From assembly GCA_903899985.1 (NCBI GenBank), contig CAIULL010000073.1, forward strand, positions 1 through 44,982: a stretch of 44,982 nt of DNA, read 5' to 3'. Every line of letters starts with the position of its first letter. The stretch's first letter is position 1. This stretch comes from an uncultured Schlesneria sp. GTDB lineage: Bacteria > Planctomycetota > Planctomycetia > Planctomycetales > Planctomycetaceae. The notes beneath the pieces were generated by a model, which saw only the letters and a list, made by a program, of their open reading frames with translations, ran no database searches and was not told where the DNA came from. The translations under genes were made by a program, and so were the position numbers. Shown one piece after another: positions 26,878 to 35,399 of the stretch.

Positions 26878-28436
26878 ATTAGAATCTGGCGACGGTTTCC
26901 GTGCTGACTTGATCCAAACGCTGAACTGTTACGTTAGCGTCTTAAACCTCAAGGAAACCAGTTCTCATTCGACACCAGGGCCAGTTCATGTCAACCACAC
27001 CTCCTTCGTCTGATTCCGTTGAGCATGGGGGGCGTTCGTGGAGGCCGACGTTACGGACCTGGCTGGTTTTGATCCTGGCTCTCATCCTGACGACTCCCTT
27101 TCTGTTGCGAGCCTGGTTCATCTGGAGTGTTCCCGACATTAGGCCATTTGATGAAAACGCATTCTGCAAAGTGGAAATCCCCGCTGATCAGAATGCGTTT
27201 ACTTTTTACCGCGAGGCTGGTCGTCTGGCAGAGGGAGTTCAAGCGGCTCACAATGCCGGCAATATCGTCATGCCGGTCGAAAACATGGATGAAGTGGTTG
27301 AGAAGGGTTGGGGCGTCGCGAATGACTCGTTGAAGGCCTGGTGTCAGGACTACCGCAAACCACTGGAGAAATGGCGAAAGGGGACCGAACTTTCAGACGC
27401 CTACTACGTTTCGCCACGCGAAGTGACGTTTAAAGTCGACGTAATGACGCAGTTCCCGGTCCTTAATGAAGCTCGTAATTTCTCGCGATTGGCAAGGTTT
27501 GAAGGGTTGCGGCTTGAGTCCGAAGGGGATTTTTTAAAGGCCAGAGAGTGGTATCTGGCCGTCTTTCGGTGCAGTCGGCATTTCACTCGTTACTCATTCA
27601 ACCTTCAGCGCATGACCGGTTCGGCTTTGCACGCATTGGCGTCCGCATCGCTTGTTCGTTGGGCGGAAGATCCGCATGTCACGCTAGACCAGCTTCAATC
27701 GGCGCTTAAGGAGGTCAAGTCCGCTGATCAGATGACAGCCACAGCATCTTCAACGTTAAAAACGGATTATCTCCTGGCATGTCATACATTGAACCAACGC
27801 GGATGGCTTCAAAGGATGCAGGAAGAGGACGACGGAGATGGCAACGAACCGGCTGCAACTTTGACAAGTATTGCTCTTTGGCTGGTCGGTGAACCACAAA
27901 CGACAGAACGAGTTCTTCGGCAAATCCTTTCGAATCAAATCAACGAAATCGACAAGCCGCTGTCCGAGCAGCAGCCGCAAGCAGGTTTGGCAAATGCGGC
28001 CGTCTTCAAATGTGACCCAAAGCTAAGTGGACAACCAAACCAGCTCGGTCCACTTGAGATCAACCAGGCGGTGTCCCGATTGCTGATCACCAGAATTTTT
28101 GTTCCAGCACCACAAAACTTCGATCAATTCACAAATCAGGTCACCCGGGATCGAGCCAGGCAATTGGCGCTGGAAATCGGACTTGCAGCACAAGCCTACC
28201 GACGCGAATACGGCGAATTTCCTGAAGCTTCGGCAGCGTTTGTGCCAAAGTTTTTCGAGCAATGGCCCGCTGATCCGTTCAGTCAAACTGGCCAGCCAAT
28301 GCGCTACCTTCGTGAAAATCCGACCTCAGCTGCTGTCTGGAGCGTCGGCACCGACGGCAACGATGACAACGGCGATGTGACGTACACTGAAAAACAATCG
28401 GCAAAGGATGTGGGGATCTCGTTAAAAGCACGTTAA
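26878..28436 (+). repeat. Tandem duplication, unit 1 (promoter region plus gene)
   Basis: The segment starting with AGAATCTGGCGACGGTTTCCGT and running through the gene at 26988 resembles 28561-30134 along its whole length, including about 110 bp of upstream DNA (shared blocks GAATCTGGC, CGTTTCCGT, TTGATCC, AACGCTG, GTTAGCGTC). The duplication therefore carried the control region with the gene. Confidence 0.75.
26988..28436 (+). CDS. Membrane-anchored protein with pseudopilin-like C-terminal tail (copy 1 of tandem pair)
   Basis: 482 residues. One membrane segment near residues 24-44 (RTWLVLILALILTTPFLLRA), then a long helical domain of about 340 residues with many Trp and Arg (WGVANDSLKAWCQDYRKPLE), of unknown fold. 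The last 90 residues resemble the C-terminal half of type II secretion pseudopilins (GspG): LAAQAYRREYGEFPEA, WPADPFSQTGQPMRYL and WSVGTDGNDDNGDV. The pilin prepilin helix is absent, so it is not a pilin itself; the tail may be a calcium-binding or pilin-derived module, since GspG uses this segment for Ca2+. Function unknown. The gene is paralogous to the next one. Confidence 0.75.
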   Translation: MSTTPPSSDSVEHGGRSWRPTLRTWLVLILALILTTPFLLRAWFIWSVPDIRPFDENAFCKVEIPADQNAFTFYREAGRLAEGVQAAHNAGNIVMPVENMDEVVEKGWGVANDSLKAWCQDYRKPLEKWRKGTELSDAYYVSPREVTFKVDVMTQFPVLNEARNFSRLARFEGLRLESEGDFLKAREWYLAVFRCSRHFTRYSFNLQRMTGSALHALASASLVRWAEDPHVTLDQLQSALKEVKSADQMTATASSTLKTDYLLACHTLNQRGWLQRMQEEDDGDGNEPAATLTSIALWLVGEPQTTERVLRQILSNQINEIDKPLSEQQPQAGLANAAVFKCDPKLSGQPNQLGPLEINQAVSRLLITRIFVPAPQNFDQFTNQVTRDRARQLALEIGLAAQAYRREYGEFPEASAAFVPKFFEQWPADPFSQTGQPMRYLRENPTSAAVWSVGTDGNDDNGDVTYTEKQSAKDVGISLKAR

Positions 28437-28560
28437 GAGCCGCTACAAGCGGTTTGCCGAAAGCTACCGCTCCATGGAAATTAGGAACTTTGGCAACACT
28501 TCCATCGTCAAGTTCCTCAAGAGATTCGCCGTGAGACACCTTATCAAAGTCGTTCCGCCA

Positions 28561-30134
28561 CAGTAGAATCTGGCAACCGTTTCCGTTCATTTTGATCCGA
28601 ACGCTGCAAGTTTGCGTTAGCGTCGTAAATTGAACGGACGACAGTTTTCAAACGACAGCAGGTCCAGTTTATGTCGACCATTACTATTTCATCCGAAGCC
28701 AGGACGCACATCCGTCGTTCCTGGCGGCCGACATTTCGGATTTGGTTGTTGTTGATTTCAGGACTCGTGCTGACAACACCGTTCCTGCTGCGAGCCTGGT
28801 TCATCGCGAGTGTTCCCGACATTCGCCCGTTTGATGAAGATGCATTCTGCAACGTGGAAATCCCAGACGAACAGAACGCGTTTACCTATTACCATAAGGC
28901 AGGTCGCCTGGCTGAAGGAATTCTGGCGGCTCGCACCGCTGACAAAGTTGACATGCCCGTTGAATACATGGTCGAAACCATGGACGAGGTCGTTTTGAAT
29001 GGATGGAGTAAGGCCAACGCCTGGCTGAAAGGCTGGTGTCAGGACTACCGCAAACCATTGGAGGAATGGCGGAAGGGGACAGAACTTTCTGAGGCCTTCT
29101 ATCTATCACCACGCGAAATCGTGTTTAAAGTTGACGTGACGAATCAGTTTCCGGTCCTTAATCAAGCCAGGCACTTTGCGCGACTGGCGAGATTTGAAGG
29201 TTTGCGACTGGAGTCCGAAGGGGAACTCGCTGAAGCCAAGGATTGGTACATGGCGATTTTTCGATGCGGCCGCCATTTCACACATCATGCATTCAACCTT
29301 CAACGCATGACCGGTTCGGCTCTGCACGCAGCTGCGTCGGCATCGCTGGCTCGATGGGCGGAAGATTTGCAGGTGACGCGAGAGCAGCTTCAATCAGCGC
29401 TCAAAGAAGTTCAAATTGCAGATCAGATGACCGATACGATTTCGTCGACATTCAAAGCCGAATACCTTCTGGCGTCTCATACGCTGAATCAACGTGGCTG
29501 GCTTCAGTTCATGGAATCTGACTACGATCACGAAGTTGGCAATGAGCCCGCTGAAACGTTGACAAGTATTGCTTTATGGATGGTCGGTGAACCACAAACT
29601 ACACAGCGGGTTCTTCGGCAGATCCTGTCGAATCAACTGAACGAGATCGACAAACCTTTACGCGATCAGCAGCCAGAAGCGGGGCTGACCAGTACGACAC
29701 TCTTTCGGCCCGATCAAAAAAATCCCGAAAAACCAAACCAGCTTGATCCGGCTGAACTCGACCAGGCTGTCTCACGATTGATGCTCACCAGGATCTTCGT
29801 TCCAAGTCCACAAAGCTTCGAGCAGTTAACCGGTTTCGCCTACCGAGATCGAGCCAGGCAGGCGGCGCTGGAAATCGGACTCGCCGCACAAGCATTCAAA
29901 CGCGAAAGAGGCGAATTTCCGGAAGAGACGACATCCCTCGTGCCAGCGTTTCTGGATCACTGGCCGATCGACCCATTCAGTCCTACCGGCCAGCCCATGC
30001 GTTATCGTCGCGAGAACGCGACCTCGGCCACCGTTTGGAGCGTCGGCCCCAACGGCAACGATGATAACGGCGAAGTCATCTGCATCGAACAAAAACTCGC
30101 CAAAGATATGGGGCTCGTACTGAAAGCACGATGA
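28561..30134 (+). repeat. Tandem duplication, unit 2 (promoter region plus gene)
   Basis: Counterpart of the 26878-28436 unit, same orientation, with a spacer of about 125 bp between units. The spacer (28437-28560) contains only a small CCGCT-ACA-AGCGG hairpin just after the first stop. Confidence 0.75.
28671..30134 (+). CDS. Membrane-anchored protein with pseudopilin-like C-terminal tail (copy 2 of tandem pair)
   Basis: 487 residues, similar to the preceding protein from end to end: FRIWLLLISGLVLTTPFLLR as membrane segment, the shared NQRGWLQ and RVLRQILSNQ blocks, and the C-terminal tail GEFPEETTSLVPAFLDHWPI, TGQPMRYRRENATSATVWSV, GPNGNDDNGE. Divergence is spread evenly, and an insertion of about 3 residues occurs early (YMVETMDEVV in place of NMDEVV). 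Both copies keep open frames, so both are probably under selection. Function unknown. Confidence 0.75.
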   Translation: MSTITISSEARTHIRRSWRPTFRIWLLLISGLVLTTPFLLRAWFIASVPDIRPFDEDAFCNVEIPDEQNAFTYYHKAGRLAEGILAARTADKVDMPVEYMVETMDEVVLNGWSKANAWLKGWCQDYRKPLEEWRKGTELSEAFYLSPREIVFKVDVTNQFPVLNQARHFARLARFEGLRLESEGELAEAKDWYMAIFRCGRHFTHHAFNLQRMTGSALHAAASASLARWAEDLQVTREQLQSALKEVQIADQMTDTISSTFKAEYLLASHTLNQRGWLQFMESDYDHEVGNEPAETLTSIALWMVGEPQTTQRVLRQILSNQLNEIDKPLRDQQPEAGLTSTTLFRPDQKNPEKPNQLDPAELDQAVSRLMLTRIFVPSPQSFEQLTGFAYRDRARQAALEIGLAAQAFKRERGEFPEETTSLVPAFLDHWPIDPFSPTGQPMRYRRENATSATVWSVGPNGNDDNGEVICIEQKLAKDMGLVLKAR

Positions 30135-30716
30135 TTTACCGTGGTCCAGCTTGAAAGCTCGGACGATGCAGTTCGAGCCGGGGAATCGTCTCGTCCAATG
30201 TGCCGTCGCGTCAAATTACCCAAAACCGGGTTCATTGAAAGGGCGTCAGCACACCTGTCGTCAAGATCGCAATCCCGCAACGTCAGGTGACGCCGTTGGA
30301 GTGTTGCGATATTTCGCAAGGATTCTTCATTCGATCGCTTTGCCTTTTTTGGAACACGGTGAAGCAAGCTTCAGTCTTGTGAATGCCGGAAAAGTACCAG
30401 TTGCGGTCTGGGACGTCCCGGCAGGTAAAGTTAAACCAGCTCAGCAGATTGATTCTGCTGGAAACCGCTATCGTTGCCCAAAGTGTTTCGACAGAATTAT
30501 GAGCAGGCACGATTTTCAAAGCGCTTCGCCTAATTGGAAAGGGATTAGAAGCAAGAATGTGACCATTCCGGGCCAATTCTCGCTCTCATTTCGTGCGAAA
30601 CTTGCGTGGAAATTATTTTCCGCATCGGTCATAACACGAGCCGCCGGGAGATCGTGTCATATGATCCAGACTGCGGTTTATGAAATTTGAATTTGCTGGT
30701 TCAATTGGATATCGAA
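30135..30716. other. About 580 bp without a recognisable gene
   Basis: An open frame of 179 codons at 30151-30690 exists, but its product has no recognisable domain, odd composition and no Shine-Dalgarno; I do not annotate it. Short overlapping frames on the other strand are equally unconvincing. The promoter of the next gene should be at the right end. Confidence 0.45.
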
Positions 30717-31901
30717 ATGTCAGAAAGCCAAGTTGATTCGGAGGCGATCGAGTTCCCGCTTGTGGGAGGAAACTCGGTCCATTCGTTCGCCGAATACTTC
30801 AGCCTTCCTCAGCCGACTATGGCATTGCGGTTGCGACGGATTGGGATTTTAGTCCTGATCACCTGGGTTCCCCTGCTGCTGCTATCGATCATTGCCGGGC
30901 ACGCCTATACGAAGCAGATTGTCGAGATCCCTTTTCTTCACGACCCGGCCCTTTTTGGCCGGTATCTATTTGTTATTCCCTTGCTTGAGTTTTCGGAAGC
31001 GCTGATCGCGATCAGTCTGCCGGTTCAAGCGAGACATTTTCTGCAATCAGATCTCGTGACCGACCGTGAACGTCCTCGATTTGATGCCGCCGTTCGAGAG
31101 GTTCTGCAATTTCGCTCGTCGAAAACGTCGGAAATTGTGATCGGAATCCTGGCTTTTGCGGCAGCGTTGAGCGCCAGATTCTATGTATTTGATGCGACGG
31201 CTTCGACGTGGGAGATTCACCAATCGGCCAGGACAATGGCTGGTTGGTGGTACGCGCTGATCAGCTTGCCAATTCTGTTTTTCTTTCATTTGCATTGGCT
31301 GTGGATCTTTTTGCTGTGGGGATTATTTTTATTCCGCGTCTCGCGGCTTGACTTGCAACTGACGGCGACTCATCCAGATCACGCGGGAGGCTTGGGATTT
31401 CTCGGCTGGGGTCTGGCCAGTTTTTCGACAGTGCTGATGGCGATTGCAGCGATGTTTTCGTCCGCATTTTTTTACGAGATCATTCATAATCACGAAACTT
31501 TGGACACGTTGAAATATCACGTGATGGCGTTTGTCGTGATTGCAATCGCGATCATTCATGCCCCGCTGCTTGTCTTTTTTGGACGCCTGTCGCGATGTCG
31601 TTTTCGAGGGCTTCTCGACTTCAGTTCGCTCGTCCTGCGCTATGATCGTATGTTCGAAGAAAAATGGATTGAAAGAAAAACGGCAGAGACTGATGATTCG
31701 CTGTTAGGATCCTCGGATATTCAATCGCTCGCCGATATCGCCACTGCCTATGAACATGTGAATGATATGCTGTTGATCCCGTTTGATATGAAGGGTTTTG
31801 CGGTGCTGGTTTTTGCCGCTTTGCTTCCTTTTCTGCCGCTCGTGGCAACGGTGGTTCCTGTGCAGGAGATTTTGAAGAAGCTGGCCGAAATGGTCGTTTG
31901 A
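30717..31901 (+). CDS. Polytopic membrane protein of unknown function
   Basis: 394 residues from ATG 30717 (an upstream in-frame start at 30687 would add ten residues without features). Six to seven hydrophobic segments are visible: IGILVLITWVPLLLLSIIAG, LFVIPLLEFSEALIAISL, SEIVIGILAFAAALSARFYV, a long segment from ALISLPILFFFHLHWLWIFL, SFSTVLMAIAAMFSSAFFY, VIAIAIIHAPLLVFFGRL, and FAVLVFAALLPFLPLVATVV. A soluble loop of about 90 residues lies before the last one, including EEKWIERKTAETDDSL and DIATAYEHVNDM. No transporter or enzyme motif is recognised. It stands just before the SRPBCC gene on the same strand (55 bp). Confidence 0.75.
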   Translation: MSESQVDSEAIEFPLVGGNSVHSFAEYFSLPQPTMALRLRRIGILVLITWVPLLLLSIIAGHAYTKQIVEIPFLHDPALFGRYLFVIPLLEFSEALIAISLPVQARHFLQSDLVTDRERPRFDAAVREVLQFRSSKTSEIVIGILAFAAALSARFYVFDATASTWEIHQSARTMAGWWYALISLPILFFFHLHWLWIFLLWGLFLFRVSRLDLQLTATHPDHAGGLGFLGWGLASFSTVLMAIAAMFSSAFFYEIIHNHETLDTLKYHVMAFVVIAIAIIHAPLLVFFGRLSRCRFRGLLDFSSLVLRYDRMFEEKWIERKTAETDDSLLGSSDIQSLADIATAYEHVNDMLLIPFDMKGFAVLVFAALLPFLPLVATVVPVQEILKKLAEMVV

Positions 31902-31956
31902 GCGTTGTGATCTCGATATCGTCGTGTCTGGCAGTAACGAACAAGGGAATTGTCTT

Positions 31957-32412
31957 ATGGGTGTCTTTCAAGCCTCAGTCGTTTTACCGCGGCCACGCAA
32001 TGAAACATTTGAGTATCTTCGTCGTCCCGCCAATTTGATGAAAATGTTTCCGACCGACGCGGCGGGAGATCTCGGGCTGAAACACCCTGAGATCATGGAT
32101 GTTGGTGGATTCATTGAGTTCCAAATCAAAGCGATGGGAAGCAAGTTCCAGTTCGTTCACGAAATCACGCAAGTGACTCCGTCCGAAATCATCGTGGTCA
32201 AACAAATTCAAGGGCCGTTCAAGGCCTGGATTCAGGAACAGCACTTTGCGGATTCGGAAAACGGAAACACGCTGCTGACCAGTATTGTGAAGTTCGAACC
32301 GCCTGGAGGGATGCTGGGATTTGTCGTGACTCGAAGGCTGATCCTCTCACAGCTTGAAGAATGGGTCGGACAGGGTCACGAACTTCTGCGTAAGGACATG
32401 ATGATCAGTTGA
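31957..32412 (+). CDS. SRPBCC (START-like) family protein
   Basis: 151 residues from ATG 31957, preceded by AAGGGA at 31943-31948; the frame is open from 31924. The fold is the helix-grip type: VFQASVVLPRPRNETFEYLR opens the first strand and helix, then FIEFQIKAMGSKFQFVHEIT, IQGPFKAWIQEQHF, LLTSIVKFEPPGGM, and the long C-terminal helix ILSQLEEWVGQGHELL. Such proteins bind hydrophobic ligands (lipids, polyketides) in a groove. The ligand here is unknown. It lies just after the membrane protein gene and may share a transcript with it. Confidence 0.8.
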   Translation: MGVFQASVVLPRPRNETFEYLRRPANLMKMFPTDAAGDLGLKHPEIMDVGGFIEFQIKAMGSKFQFVHEITQVTPSEIIVVKQIQGPFKAWIQEQHFADSENGNTLLTSIVKFEPPGGMLGFVVTRRLILSQLEEWVGQGHELLRKDMMIS

Positions 32413-32706
32413 CAGCAATCGGTTTCGAGATTTCCCATGGCTCATCGCTACCAACGTCATATTCGTTAATGTCGAGTCACACAGTTCTCTTTTTTCCGAC
32501 CGTTGCTGCCGATTTGCATCGTCACGCGCCCGCGTGATGTATGTTCGTAGCATCGCCCTCTCCAACGGCAGTTGGCATCCGCTACAAATTTCTGTTCCTT
32601 GTCAGAGGCAGCGACAATCACTTTTTTTTGCCGGAAAATCACACCGTCGGGGACGTTGTGTTATCGGGTAACAATTGTCAGATCGTTTCAAGGAGATCGG
32701 AAAATC

Positions 32707-32931
32707 ATGACCCAGAGAGATTGGCTGTTAATTGGCGGCGGACTTGTTGCAGGTGCATTGCTTGGCGCCAGTGTTCCTAAACTGCGTCGTCACCTTGGCC
32801 CGGTGATCATGGAAGCGGGCCAACGAGCAGGTGGTGTTTTTTCCGCTTTGGCTGAAACCGTCGCGACGCAGATGGAACGTGCTGAAGATTATGCCGCAGA
32901 ACGCCGTGCAGCGAGTTCTGGTGGTGCCTGA
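32707..32931 (+). CDS. Small YtxH-like membrane protein
   Basis: 74 residues from ATG 32707, with AGGAG at 32691-32695; the frame is open upstream to 32572 but without features. It has one glycine-rich membrane segment (LLIGGGLVAGALLGASVP) followed by an amphipathic helix rich in Ala/Glu/Arg. The layout is that of YtxH/gas-vesicle-like small stress proteins, though no specific motif proves it. Converges on the TerC gene with 8 bp between stops. Confidence 0.6.
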   Translation: MTQRDWLLIGGGLVAGALLGASVPKLRRHLGPVIMEAGQRAGGVFSALAETVATQMERAEDYAAERRAASSGGA

Positions 32932-32939
32932 ACTCAACA

Positions 32940-34058
32940 TCAAGGTTTTGGTGCGTCCGCCGGTTCTGCATGTGCTTCCGGTGGTTCAGGAAACACAAAC
33001 GAAGCGACAACGCCACCGATCAGTGTGACGATGATCACGCCGAAGGAAACGGCATTGACGACTCCTTCGTATTCGTCAGTTTGTGGCACGACGTGCTTTT
33101 CGAGCACCATTTTCAAACCGACAAATGCCAGAATAATCACCAGCGAGTATTTCAGCAGGTGAAACCGTCCCATGAGGTCTGCGAGCGCGAAATAAAGGCT
33201 TCTCAGACCAAGAATCGCGAAGACATTGGATGTGAACACAAGAAACGGGTCTCGTGTCAGTCCAATTACGGCGGGAATCGAATCGACGGCAAAAATCAGG
33301 TCTGTTGTTTCCACCATTAAAAGCGCGATAAACAGCGGCGTAAAGGCAAAACGGCCATCGATTCTGGTAAAGAATCGGTCCCCGACAAACGTTGGGGACA
33401 ATCGACCGCGAAGCATTCGAATCATGAAATTCTTCTCGAAATCGACTTCCTCGTCTTCATCGGTGAACAGCATTTTGAGCGCTGTGAAAATCAAGAATGC
33501 GCCGAACAAATAAGTCATCCATTCGAACCGCTTGATTAGTTCGACCCCGGCGAAAATCATGACTGCGCGCATGATTAAAGCCCCCAGAATGCCCCAAAGC
33601 AGCACTCGGTGCTGGTAGGCACTGGGAACTTTAAAATAAGCGAGAATCAGCGCGATCACGAAAATGTTGTCGACACTGAGTGACTGTTCCAGCATGTAAC
33701 CCATGAAGAACATGAATGCGGCTTGAAGTCCCGAATCCGGTAACCCCGTATCGGCGTCCGGGTCATCCGGTTTGAGATCCGGATAGAGTCCCAGATCGAA
33801 CCAATGGTTCTGGTAGGCAAAGTAAACGAACACGGTAAACAATAGCGCCAGCACGAAATAGATACCGGTGCGGAACAGGGCCGTTTTCGCGCTCAGGGTC
33901 TTTGCCTCACGCGAGAAGACTCCGAGGTCGAAAGCGAGAATGATCAAAACCAGCAGCACAAACGCTGCCCAGACTAAACCAGTGTTGTTGCCACTCGACG
34001 AAGTTCCCGAAACGTTCAAAATCAGCGGCACAAACGCTGCCTTTACTAACCCCGTCAC
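32940..34058 (-). CDS. TerC/Alx family metal ion exporter
   Basis: 372 residues, eight to nine hydrophobic segments. TerC family features: SLSVDNIFVIALILAYF (acidic residue in membrane), WGILGALIMRAVMIFAG, FLIFTALKMLF, and ETTDLIFAVDSIPAVIGLTR. The acidic cluster FTDEDEEVD lies in a cytosolic loop. An unusual extra acidic insert, LKPDDPDADTGLPD, is located near residue 90. The family exports Mn2+ (Alx) or is linked to tellurite resistance. The 5' region was checked for a manganese (yybP-ykoY) riboswitch and none could be identified. The length, 372, is a little longer than many family members, owing to the N-terminal segment and the insert. Confidence 0.9.
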   Translation of the reverse strand: MTGLVKAAFVPLILNVSGTSSSGNNTGLVWAAFVLLVLIILAFDLGVFSREAKTLSAKTALFRTGIYFVLALLFTVFVYFAYQNHWFDLGLYPDLKPDDPDADTGLPDSGLQAAFMFFMGYMLEQSLSVDNIFVIALILAYFKVPSAYQHRVLLWGILGALIMRAVMIFAGVELIKRFEWMTYLFGAFLIFTALKMLFTDEDEEVDFEKNFMIRMLRGRLSPTFVGDRFFTRIDGRFAFTPLFIALLMVETTDLIFAVDSIPAVIGLTRDPFLVFTSNVFAILGLRSLYFALADLMGRFHLLKYSLVIILAFVGLKMVLEKHVVPQTDEYEGVVNAVSFGVIIVTLIGGVVASFVFPEPPEAHAEPADAPKP

Positions 34059-34172
34059 GCGATTGCCCCTTTGTCCGAGTGATATCTATCAGGCTGCCAT
34101 TTCTGTCAGATGGCACAATTGTCCTAACTCTGGCCCGGCAACAAGTTCGTTCCAGATTCGTTGAGAACAGAA

Positions 34173-34201
34173 CAGCCCGACCGCCAGACGCGACCGGGCT
34201 G
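34173..34201. other. GC-rich hairpin in the terC leader region
   Basis: CAGCCCG pairs with CGGGCTG around 15 nt. On the minus strand it is followed by TTCTGTTC, so it may be an attenuator or terminator upstream of terC. Weak call. Confidence 0.35.
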
Positions 34202-34444
34202 CCTCACGTTTGTCGAAAGTATAGCGTTGGCGAATAAACTTGCGCACTCAGCATACGGAAAACAAATCAATTCAGATCACGGCCAATCAGCGAGTTATCA
34301 CCGAATCTACAGAATTTGAAGGACGGGGAAAGAGAATGCAAGTCACTGGCCGAAATACCCGTCTGGAAGGCGGCTTCAGCAATCGAGGGGCAATGTGAAC
34401 TGGTATCAGGCAGGCGCGACCGGAATGGGGCTGGTTTTGAAGAG

Positions 34445-34556
34445 GGGGTCTGGTATTCAAATTTCAAAATTTCAAAATTGGCCGATGATGTGTTTTTGAG
34501 AATGATTGGATTTCTGCGGCCAATTTTGAAATCTTGAAATTTGAACGCCCGACCCC
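34445..34556. repeat. Long palindrome, two 39-nt arms, 34-nt loop
   Basis: The arms at 34445-34483 and 34518-34556 are complementary at 35 of 39 positions. The inner 28 nt (TTCAAATTTCAA.. to GGCC) match with one exception. AT-rich middle, GC-rich foot (GGGGTC/GACCCC). It could be a miniature inverted-repeat element, or a terminator or regulatory hairpin before tsaB. Confidence 0.75.
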
Positions 34557-34638
34557 GGAAACCCAGTCTGGAAGACTCGCTACGGGAATGTCGAAACGAG
34601 TATCCTCCGGATCAACGTTTGATGGTCTTATTCAGCAG

Positions 34639-35364
34639 ATGACACGCATGCTTGTTCTTGGTATCGAAACCAGCGGTTTGGAAGGCTCAGTTGCAATCCT
34701 CCGCGACGAGAATTGTCTCGGCGAAAAAAGATTGAACCAGATTGGACGCCGTCACGCCCAGGCACTGGTACTGGAAATCGGCGAACTACTGCGTGTTCAT
34801 TCTCTGACGCCTGGCGATATTGACCTGGTGGCAGTCAGTCGTGGCCCCGGAAGCTTCACCGGGTTACGAGTCGGAATGGTTTGCGCCAAGACATTCGCTT
34901 ACGCCACGGGTTGTCGATTCATCGCAGTCGATACATTTGCTGCCATTGCAGAAAACGCACCGGCCGAGTTGACTCGAGTGTTTGTGATTGAGGACGCTCA
35001 GCGAGACGACCTTTTTGTCGGCGAGTATGCTCGTAATCCGCATCAAGAATGGGAACAAGTCTCACCAATTCGAATCGTTTCTGCTGACGAGTTTCTTCGA
35101 TCCCGCAGTGATCTGGGAGTTGTCATGGGGCCGGGATTGGCCAAGCTGGAAACGGAAACTCTGCCTGATCATTGGCTGAAAGATCCGCACATTCGGCAAC
35201 CAAGAGCATCAATGATCGCGTCCCTCGGTCGATTGCAAAACCAATCAACCGTTGGCGAACCCTTGGCGGAAGAAAATGACTTCTGGCGAGCTTCTCCGTT
35301 TTATCTTCGCATGAGTGCTGCCGAAGAAAAGCGTGCGGCCACGATACAAGCCGAAAATCCGTAG
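34639..35364 (+). CDS. tsaB: tRNA t6A biosynthesis protein TsaB
   Basis: The protein begins MTRMLVLGIETSGLEGSVAIL from ATG 34639. The frame is open to 34534, but that part overlaps the long palindrome and has no family likeness. Signature AVSRGPGSFTGLRVGMVCAK is characteristic of TsaB (inactive homologue of TsaD), and HAQALVLEIGELL matches the family. About 241 residues, normal length. TsaB dimerises with TsaD for threonylcarbamoyl transfer to A37 of tRNA; TsaE from 21.8 kb is the third partner. It converges on the efflux adaptor gene with 35 bp between stops. Confidence 0.92.
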   Translation: MTRMLVLGIETSGLEGSVAILRDENCLGEKRLNQIGRRHAQALVLEIGELLRVHSLTPGDIDLVAVSRGPGSFTGLRVGMVCAKTFAYATGCRFIAVDTFAAIAENAPAELTRVFVIEDAQRDDLFVGEYARNPHQEWEQVSPIRIVSADEFLRSRSDLGVVMGPGLAKLETETLPDHWLKDPHIRQPRASMIASLGRLQNQSTVGEPLAEENDFWRASPFYLRMSAAEEKRAATIQAENP

Positions 35365-35399
35365 AACCGTTGACACAGGGGGACACGAACAGTCGAACG

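Larger units (their letters stand above)
34059..34638. other. 580-bp gap with two inverted repeats
   Basis: Between the divergent terC and tsaB genes. It holds a small hairpin at 34173-34201 and a long palindrome at 34445-34556 (separate entries). A short minus-strand frame at 34267-34467 and a plus frame at 34316-34537 have no recognisable features. Confidence 0.45.

Noticed and set aside
30151-30690. Open frame of 179 codons
   Set aside because: No recognisable domain, no Shine-Dalgarno, overlapped by other frames of equal quality; looks like chance.
34059-34260. Manganese riboswitch (yybP-ykoY) upstream of terC
   Set aside because: I could not find its conserved loops; only a simple hairpin is visible.
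34534-34638. Upstream start for tsaB
   Set aside because: That extension runs through the palindrome and has no homologue-like sequence; the family starts at MTRMLVLGIETS.
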